Shown here: positions 1 to 9,900 of the stretch, piece after piece
Numbering within the stretch: position 1 is the stretch's first letter
How the letters are laid out: each line of letters starts with the position of its first letter
Assembly: GCA_911728455.2 (NCBI GenBank)
Contig: OU452233.1
Span: forward strand, 15,505,214 to 15,569,213
From: Marthasterias glacialis
Taxonomy: Eukaryota; Echinodermata; Asteroidea; Forcipulatida; Asteriidae
Length of the DNA: 64,000 nt
Direction: 5' to 3'
Translations under genes and position numbers: made by a program
Notes under the pieces: model-generated
The model's database searches: none
Told to the model about the DNA's origin: nothing
Seen by the model: only the letters and a program-made list of their open reading frames with translations

Positions 1-538
1 GATTTTCAAGGAGCTGATTTTCAAGGAGCAGTCATTAGTCTTCCCCAAAACGCTCTTACAACGTGAAGGTCTGAACTATCTATGTATGTGTTTGAAGCGT
101 TGGAAACTAAAGTGAGACCCAATTCTGTTTTAAATATACTTGAATCAAATACCAGAAGGTGGCCTTGTTACACATTTTATGGGCTTTGGTTTTTTCTACA
201 CTGTTACAAAAAGTACGCTACGTGCTAGCTGGGCCCAATTGTATGAGTTCTGTAACACCTAGATCACCCTTCTCCTTTTGAAAGGTAAGCGCCGATTTTA
301 CTGGGCGGGTTGTGACCGTGAAGAATACTTTAGTATAGTGTTACCGTAAATTACGCACGCGAACAATCAAAGAGCAACTGGTTGCCTTTGAAATACGCTT
401 GCGTTAAGCGCAGTTTTCTGTTACCGTATGCGCAGACGTTTCGCTTACAGGAAACGGGAGCCATGGTTGCCTTCAGCGTCCATTTTAGAATGACTTTAAA
501 CAATTCTTATTGGTTATTATTTTACATTTTGCTAACAG

Positions 539-925
539 ATGTATGCAACGGTCAATCAAAAATCATCGTTACTGACGACCAAGTTCATTTTCTGTGGGTG
601 AGCATCGATGAAGCCACTCACCAATCTTTCAGTGGTAAAACGTGTGTGTGGCAAATTTTGGCCTCTGAGGGACACCGTATTCAACTCACCGTCGTCGAAC
701 TCGAATTAGTAAAATCCATTTTTGCACCCGACGACCTAAGACCGCCGGACTTCACATTCAGTGACGGGAAACGATTGTCAGATATGGATCCGTTCTACAA
801 GAACAATAACGTGTTTTCAAGGATAACTGCCACATCGAAAACAAACAACGTGCTCATTTTATTTGTGTCCTATTTTGGGTCCATCGCTCGTTTTACAGTA
901 GAACTGGAGCAGTTTGAAACGATGG
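539..925 (+). CDS. Gene 1 exon: CUB-like module
   Basis: Acceptor ctaacag before 539, donor GGTGAGT after 925, phase 1-1. It shows the first CUB cysteine pair (DVCNG and KTCVW) and ends FTVELEQFE. The counterpart at 39573-39926 shares [15 protein letters not shown] and [11 protein letters not shown] but is 33 nt shorter, mostly mid-module. The second CUB disulfide is absent. Confidence 0.82.
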
Positions 926-3900
926 GTGAGTAGCTGTAAAAATAAAAAAAATAAAAAGATTGGCTGGGATAGTGCCGGAAAAAGAGGGGAAAACACTGAA
1001 TGTTTGTGTAATGATATGAAAAAAAACTATCAAATCTATGACATATTGAAATGCTCTGCCAAGACCCGGGTAAGGGAAAACTCGCTCTGCGATGTACAAT
1101 GTATTGGGCAGTTTAAACGCCCCGACACATAAACAGTGTTCCTTACGTCTTAAACTCCTTTCTTTAAAAAGAATGTGATGACGGCGAAATTGTTTGTCCA
1201 TCTGGCCTCGCTTGCATACCTGAACATGAGCTGTGTGACGGTACACCACAGTGTCCGCTCCTAGGAGATGAGATCGGATGCGGTAAGTTAGTTCTAATGA
1301 TTGGTTTATAATAGGGTTAGGGTAATGTGGTCGAGGGTAAATATGTGTAGAATATTGGTACGAATAAATTGCATACTGTGCGCCCGTTGGTTGTAAGTGT
1401 TGCCGAAGATACTTAAAAAAAACAAGATAGAACACTCTGTGTAGAAATATGAAACTCAAAATGGGTGCTCCCGCTGTTGTTAGGTGGGTAAAACCGAAGA
1501 CATTTTGCGCGATAAGTAGGTCCTACTAAATGGAAAAACGATCCCACGAACTAAAAACAGTCAAGGCAGATCGAAAGTTTGGTGTTTGGCCATAAATTGT
1601 GCCAATAATCCTAGCAAAAATGACACATGGGAAGGGCGCCATCACGCGGTAGATAAAAAAGGCGTTATATCTGCTACCTTGCAAAGTGTCCTATCTTGTT
1701 TGTCTAGTATCTTTGGTGTTGCATACTTCTCTAAGGGGTTAAGGTGATATGAATGCTTAGGGTCTGCTGAACAAGAGTAGTGCTGGTACAAGTGTAAGGA
1801 TTTTGGAAACACCGTATACATGAAATATATCTCTGTGAGTTTTGGTCACTAAAAAAGAACCCTAATTATAAATACTCGACGTTTCGATCGGTATACTCTA
1901 ATTACCCTCATGGGAAAGGCGATCAGAGCATACTGACTGAAACGTCGCGTTGTTACACCACTCGTTCTTTTAAGTTACACACTTATGTTCCGACACTCCT
2001 TATGTATTTTCCTAACCCTAATCCTAACCCAAACCCTAACGTGTTGATCACGGAACATAGGGTTGTCGGAATATGACGCGGTGTCGGAACGTAGAGTTTT
2101 TCTTTTTCAGAGCCGTCACAGCATAGAAACATCATGTACACGGTGTTACCGCAATGCTAGATTGTGTCTCCAACATACAACGTTTTGGTACACTCTAAAA
2201 ACTCTCGGGTCAGGTTTGACCCGTATTCCGGGTTATAATGACCCAGAATTGGGTCAGGCCACATGGGACCCGAAATCCGGGTCAATTTTGACCCTGGAAA
2301 TTTTTTTTAGAATGTAACTCGTTTTATAAGCGCCTAGTAAATTTCACTTTATGTTCTAATTATTGTCAATGATGGCAAGACATCTTATGATAACTTGGCC
2401 TAAAATCTTCAACCCCCCCCCCTGCTTAAGCAACTTTATTATTTTCATGTAGCATAAAATATAAAACTAAGTAAGTGAAACAAATAAAAATATAAGCAAA
2501 TTTATTTTTATTAAACTTCTCTTTTACCCATTTGCAGGTAATTGCAGCAGTGACGATTACATGTGTGACGGATTATGTATTAATTCACTGACAGAAATAT
2601 GTGATGGAAAACGGAACTGCACAGATTTGTCAGACGAGCATAGTTGTTGTAAGAATTAAATATAGTTGTACGGAGCTAAATAACGCGAAAACTATCGCAA
2701 TAAAATGTTCCATCTCCGTAAATTTTACAATAGATTGAGGAAATGCGCATATTACTTATTTCTATGTAATCTAAGAAAAGACATCATAAATATATCCCAG
2801 CTGAGAGAAAGGACATCCGGTTTGGGAAAAAGTTTACCTAGTCATACACAGTTGTTAATGAATTTGAATAGCTGGTATCCTCGTTTAAAAGGGGGAGACA
2901 GTACATTCAATTCGGGATATTTGGTTTTCGTTAATGGTCAATGTTTTTTGGGATAACTGGTATGTTTGCAGTAAAGAGGCTCTTAGACGATATCCTGACT
3001 AGGGTTATCCTGACTAGGGTACGTTTGTTTAACGGTGGATAATCCTTTTGGAGAGATAATGCCAGTAAGGATTCAGGTAAACCCGAATTTGAGAAGTTAG
3101 GTAATCACTAGAAACAAGGTCCATTTTCGCTGTGGTTATTTAGTTGTTATCAGGCTGTTGGCCATATAGGGACCCTTTCCCCTGATATTTTGAGCCCAGT
3201 GGATTTGGGTTCATTTGCCAACAAATCCCCTGTTATGAGTTGACTCTCCGCTTAGATTCCGTGTGAGAAAACCACGAATTTGATCATCTTTGAAATTTAA
3301 AACGATCGTTTGTAATCCTTCTTTGTCATTGACAGTGCCCTGTGGGGAGAGTGTAATTGTGTTGCAGAACGGAACCGCACCTTCATCGCCCTTGTTATCG
3401 CCGAACCTTCGAACCTTTAAGTGCTTCTGGCTCATAACCGCCGACACCAACACCGAGATTTCCTTTGAATTCTCTGTCTTCACACTGTTAGTTTACTACG
3501 AAACACTACAAATCGGAATTGGACGGGATGTCTCAAACGAGGCATCGGTCATTACAAGTTTAACGGGAACTTTAAACAACGTCAGGGTCCTAACCAAAAC
3601 CTCACATGCCTGGGCGCAGTTTGAAAGCCATGGATGGGGTACCCAGACCGGATTTTCAGGCACAATAACTCAGATAGATCTGAGCGGTGAGTGTATAACT
3701 GATGATGCAGATTTTACTGGGAACATTGTTATCCTGATTAGCTCTGAAAAAAACAAGATGTTTGTCTGCATACCGATATTCAAGGCTGTTGATATGATTT
3801 TTATCTTTAAAACAGGTGTTTGCCGAAGCGACGAGTTTTCCTGCGGGGATACAACTGGCATTGTCTGCCTTAGCAAAGAAAATATATGCAAAGGTTACGC

Positions 3901-6900
3901 TGTTTGTAAAGATCAGTCCGATGAGCAGAATTGTGGTGAGTTCTTTATCTCTTCTATGTGTTCCTTTATTATGGTAATAGCATTGATGTGCCTAAATGCC
4001 AAACGAGGAAACCAACGGGGTTCTTTACTTTGGGCAAACCTTCCATATTGATATACATTTTTTCAATACGGGAACAGCATTTTTACTTTCCTTACTTTCA
4101 TTTCCGTATATACATCAAATTAGTTAAAGGAATACAAAAATAAGTTGATAGTACAAATCTCAAATTTTAATCAAAAACAAAATAGGATGAAAAATATGGG
4201 CTGTCGTAGTAAGTCATGGCTTGCAGAGAACAGCTTTTAGACAGACAATAATACGGTAAGCACACAGACAACGAACAAGGAGAAATCAAGACAAAGCCAA
4301 ACAAGACGAGAGAGAGAACAATCAAGACGGAGACGGACAAAAAGACATAAATCAACAAGTTTGAAGATAAAATCCCTTGAGAAATTAACAATGTTGAATC
4401 TCTTTGCGATTCAGGTGATTGTGGAAGCCGAATTGTCCATGTCACGGAGAGAGAAACTACCCTCACCTCTCCTCTATACCCTCAAGACTACCCGATGGAC
4501 ATCAGCTGCATCTGGCAAATAACTTCAAGCCTCTCGACTCCATTTGCCATTAACATTATCGATTTCGTAGTAGAGGTATTTGATTCCGTGACATTTAGCA
4601 TTGGGGACTCTCCGGATTCAACGGAGGTGCTCAAACTAACTGGTAGTAATGTCCCCATTAGGAGGTTAGTCTGGAAAGAACCCATCTGGGTGAAATTCAC
4701 AAGTGACGCAACAGTGTCTTATCAAGGATTCTCTTTCTTGATAAGCCAACTCTCCGAAAATGAGACAGGTAAGCTACACGGATATTGACGGTTCCCAATC
4801 TCCTTAAAAATGCATGTATATACGCTTAACCTCCAAATGAACTTGTGAGTGAGTCTTGTAAATGAAACCAATCACACACTTTGGCAGGTCCCATACTTGC
4901 ATACTTACAAAGTCAATGGAGTTATAATTAGTGTTCCCCTTTCGTATTCGTTTCGACATGCATCAACAAGTATTACACAACGTTAAGCTAGTTCCTGTGA
5001 GGACAAAGGGGCTTCCCATGATTCTCAAACCAATAGATTCAAAACCCAAGACAACAGCTGATTATTGATTGGCATGAAACGATCGTTAAATGACAGAGGT
5101 TAAGCTACACGTTTTGTTCCGGGTTTTTTAATGAGTACGTTGCCCGCGGTACGTCATGGATCCGTGCGTGAAATAAAGCATTTCATAAAAGTGCGTTATG
5201 GCTACATGCGTATTACTCTAAGCTATACGTACGCAACGTCAATACGACACTTTATATATTTTCTGGAACGGTTCAGAGAACAATGTGAGGAATCTACATT
5301 CAAACAGTTGGTGAGGGAATATCTTCAAAAACGTTTTCTTGGCTCCACCTGATCTGCCCTGGCAACGAGAATTATTAGTTGATGTTTGAGACCCTCTTCA
5401 CGCCGTGGGTATAAACAGACAGCGTGTATCAAACAGACGGTGTGTATCGGAATGAATTTCGATTGCACCGAAATGGCAACGTAAAAATTCTCAGGACTAT
5501 AATGTACGCGTTGCCGTACGCGTGACGCAAATTAGAGTGGTAAAGCCACACGTTCTTGTGAAATGCCTACGTGTGACACGTGCGTTATGCTATAAATTAT
5601 ATCGAATAATAAAAGAACTAGACATGTGTGGCCTACCCGTCTATGGTCTAGCCAATGAAAGGGCAATCTGTGGCGCTGTACCCAAGTGGTCTTTTGCAGA
5701 TTGTTAAAGAAACAAAACGTGTCCCTTAACCTCTAGTCTCTCATGTTGACTCGGAAATTTGAAACTTACTCAGATATTTAATAAATAGCAATTTTAGTTT
5801 TGTTTGTTTTTATCAAGATGAAGTTTGTGATGAAGGCGACTTTGATTGCGGCAACAACATCTGCATCGACCCAGCCGCCGAATGCAATGGTTTTAACGAT
5901 TGTACAAATTACAGAGACGAGTTACATTGTGGTAGGACATTCAAACACTTTACTATTATATCTCCACTCAAAAATTGATGATGTAAGAAATACAGACAAA
6001 TGTAAACGGTTAGAAATATAAGTCATACTAACTGATATAATGACTTTGTATCGTTTTCTGCGGATACGAAATGCATTTCTTCCTGTTGAGGTGAAGGTTG
6101 TGGCGAGGTTCCAAAACATGATCAGAGTAATTTTGCTTGTGTTTTATGGGTTATTCCATCAGATGATGTTTCCTGCCCCGGTTCGTACAAATGTGACGGG
6201 CTTGGTTCGGTGGGCAATTTCACTGGTTCGTCACTGACAAGCAATACAACAACCTGCAGCACCAATCCTTTATTGCCCACATCCTCGCCACAAACATCTG
6301 CATCAACCGTTCACACCACCACAAGATGCATATCTCGAACAAAGGTCTGCGATGGCAAGTTTGATTGCCCCGGTATGGATGATGAAACTGAATGCGGTAA
6401 GATATCAACCACTAAAACTTGCCTGCATCAAACATTATTCCGTCTCCTGATGATGATACGTGCATGCTTGAGGTCAAATTTAGCTCACTCACTGAACTTC
6501 CTTGATTCACTAAGTGAAAGTTACAGTCTTCCTGATCCACAATCTACTCTGCGGCATCAGAAAAAAAACAGCAGCTCACGTTGTTTCAGAACTATGCAGG
6601 ATGAGTATTTATTGATAATCAGAATTAAATCTCTACCCACCTAAAGTAGATAACATCTCACGGCACATGGTGTTACTGTAAACTAAAACGATATCAATAA
6701 TTCTACCACTCAGTGTATCAAATTGTATTTTGATATGCTTGGTAACTGTTTCACTTTTGTAGGTTTTTTTTTTTTTCTTCTTCTTATTTTTTTTTTTATT
6801 TTTTCATTTTTGCCATAGATGTGAAAAAGTGTCCTGCTGGTTGCGAATGTAGCTACCGAAACGGTGACTTGAACGTCACTTGCGCAAATGGCTGGGACAG

Positions 6901-9900
6901 CACAGTTTTGTCAGGAGTCGCCGCGACCACAAATTTACTGTAAGTAGGGTATCGTGGCTTACTGGTCCAGCGCGCCTCGATCAAATTACGTTTACAGAAT
7001 GTGGTTTCAAGTTCCGTCAACGGCGGATACTGCGCTTGTTTTCAAATAGTTACTGAATCAATTATTTATTTAATTTTGTGTTCAATCCTTTACCATTTGT
7101 CGCCTTTTATTTTCATGCAGGCACCTTTCTGGAGTGAAAGCCACTTCGCTTGAACCAGGAACCTTTAAGGCATTGACTGGTCTAAAAGTGTTGTAAGTGA
7201 TGTGCCTGATAAAGCCCTATTTCAGTCACAACTCTAGTCAACCACGAAGGTCCATGAGTGCCATAGCCTACACCAGTTGTCCAGATAACGAGATTTTATG
7301 AACTGATTAAACTTAGCGAGTAGTTCATAATGCCAAGAAGACTTTACTGAAATTATAAAGTGGACTTATCATTTTGAATTCAGTGAGTCTTCTGGCGAGA
7401 TTTTTTATCTTGTTAAACGGAAACGGTATGTAACTCCTGTAGCTGTATTTATGTTATTACGATCTTGGGAAAGTTCAGTAAAAGGATAAATTCTGACCCT
7501 TATTGTCCGCACAGGTCGTTGAAGAACAACAGTATAACTGAAATAAAACCGTTCGCATTTGATACTTTGGACGGCTTATTGTGGTTGTGAGTATACCGGC
7601 AATGTTGTTTGAAATCGTTTGCATCTGCTTCTTTCTTGCTTATTGCCGAAGATGTATGAACAAACAATGCATAATAGTGTTTTTCGATGCATGTCGAGGC
7701 ACGTGCAAGCAGTTAAAGTAGCTTGAACCAAGGAACAGTGTACAATGATCCTCAAAGCTAAGGAAATCGTCTCTATATAACAAATTACACAGTCGCAATA
7801 ATTGTATAAAGTTCCTCTAATGTAGTTAGCAAATAATGATAGTTCATTGTTAGAATTTGATTTGACACCAGGTCGATATCTTTCTCAACAGAGATCTTTC
7901 TTACACGTTACTGGTTGAGCTTGAAGGGTTTACATTTTATGGGTTGTCCAGCCTGCAGGGGATGTACGTTTCTCACCGATTAAGTATTTATTTAATTATT
8001 TCATGTATTGATTTAGAGCCCAAGCTCAACAATGGTAAGAAGAAAAACTTAAACGTTCAAAAAGATTTATCTTACATGGTATAAACATAATGATGGTAGA
8101 GAACTTTCCTTGAAAAATTCCTGCTTCAAACGTTATAATCGTTTTTAAATATTAAATTAAATAAGTTCCAAATTTAGTTTTCGTCTCAGTGAGTGAGGCG
8201 AAAACTCTGGCTATAGGAATGCGTACAAAAATGCTGAATGCATTTTACAGTTTCTTTGCAACTGAGCTGACATATAACTTGATTTGTGCAAAGAATGAAA
8301 GCATTTCCAGTCAGTTTAACAATGTTGAGCTTGGGCTTCAAATATTGTTATTTGTTTTACCCATACACCGATGTGTGTTAAGCACTGTATACTCATAACT
8401 TTTTCCGAGTCCTGTGAAAAAAACACACTCGTGTTATACTCGGGCGGCATTCGAACCGAAGACCTTTGCCATTCTAGAGCAGACGTCGTACCACTAGACC
8501 ACAAAGATTCCCAGTAGCTAGAGGCAGTTCGAAATTTTATTTAAGCAGGTACCACAACGATTTTAATAGATGTCAAACTTGCATCGGGGATAAACAAAAT
8601 TTGTTGTTTGTGTTGGTACCCATACACCGATGTGTGTAAAGTACTGACATCTTTTTAAATAAATTGTTTAAATCTTTTTCGTAATTTAAACCAAGCGATC
8701 TTCAAAAGCAACTAGCACTGAAACCAATGGCACAGAAGATACATATACCTGGTTAGAAGAGAAGACACACAACCCTAGACAGAATTGACCGGGATTCCTG
8801 GTCCCTGGGGTCTGACCCATTTCTAGGTCATTATGACCCGAAACTGTGTCAAATTGTGCCAAATCCGTTTCAAAATTTCCAATTTTAACAACTTTCCGGG
8901 TCAGCCTGACCCGAAATGGGTCAGGTCCCCTGGGACCCAGAATCAGGGTCAATTCTGACCGAGGAGTTTTTTTTTAGAGTGCATCAAGAGTTGCTCAAAA
9001 TAAGATATGAGAGGAAAACTCAAACTGGGACTGATAATCCAATCCACATCCAAAGCTCAGGAGTGGGATTCGAACTGCGACTGAAGTCCACAGAAGTGAA
9101 ATAAAGGGCATACCTTAAAGTCAACCCGACCCCTCAGAATACACCAATCCGAGTAGAGCTCGTTCATGTCGTTTTACACCACCGCATCCATAGCCTCCAC
9201 ACGCGCACGTGACACGACATATGTACCAATCAGCGTGGAGGGTTCACAGTGCGGCGTGTGCCTCGACGCGCGCGTGCAGCGGCCATAGTTGCAGTGGTGT
9301 AAACGCCCATGAACAAGCTGCTTGGATTGGTCTATAGGTTCAAGTAGAGTTTTTGGATCATTAATCTATTGGTGACTTTCTTACCCTCTTTGACGAACTG
9401 TGTTCTCCACTTTCTGCTCTAGAACTATATTTGATGTACCGCTGGAAAGAATTCAAGATGGTGCGTTTCATGGGCTACAACAATTGGACACTTTGTGAGT
9501 ATTTTGACCTTCTTACTGCGAAGGAATCTTCTTTCCCCTCACATTAAGACGAATGTAACCAATCAGGGGCTGGACTGCAAACAGACTGGCACCTCGTACG
9601 TGTATATTGTAGGTCGGATCAGACGAAATGGGCAAACAATGAAAACTGCACAACATACATTTTTTGAAAGCAGGATTCAAGCAACGAATGATTTTTTTTT
9701 CTTTTTCTTTTCTTCAGAATCCTTATACGGCAAGGCAATTTAAGTCGTCTTACGTTTGGTGCAAAGCCATTCGAGGGTCTTGAGAATTTAAACAAGTTGT
9801 AAGTATTTTCAAAATAGAAATTGCATGGTGCAAGGGAAGCACAGATAACTTAATTTAAAAAAATACGTCTTTGTATAATTTCCATGTTATTGGAAAATGT

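Larger units (their letters stand above)
926..5817 (+). other. Introns between gene 1 ectodomain exons
   Basis: Apart from the exons listed, this span is intronic. 1283-2537 holds a degenerate telomere-like stretch (about 2008-2040, CCTAACCC variants) and a TGACCC-rich foldback element (2190-2316). 2649-3335, 3936-4414 and 4769-5817 show no gene or clear repeat. Short open frames here lack family motifs. Confidence 0.6.

Noticed and set aside
382-538. Gene 1 N-terminus starting MPLKYACV
   Set aside because: The paralogue shows a splice acceptor at the matching point (39572), so the upstream frame is more likely intron. ATG 490 remains possible.
893-1459. 188-codon minus-strand frame
   Set aside because: Antisense to the CUB and LDLa exons of gene 1; no motif.
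2008-2040. Interstitial telomere repeat
   Set aside because: Only about five degenerate CCTAACCC-like units; too short and impure to call.
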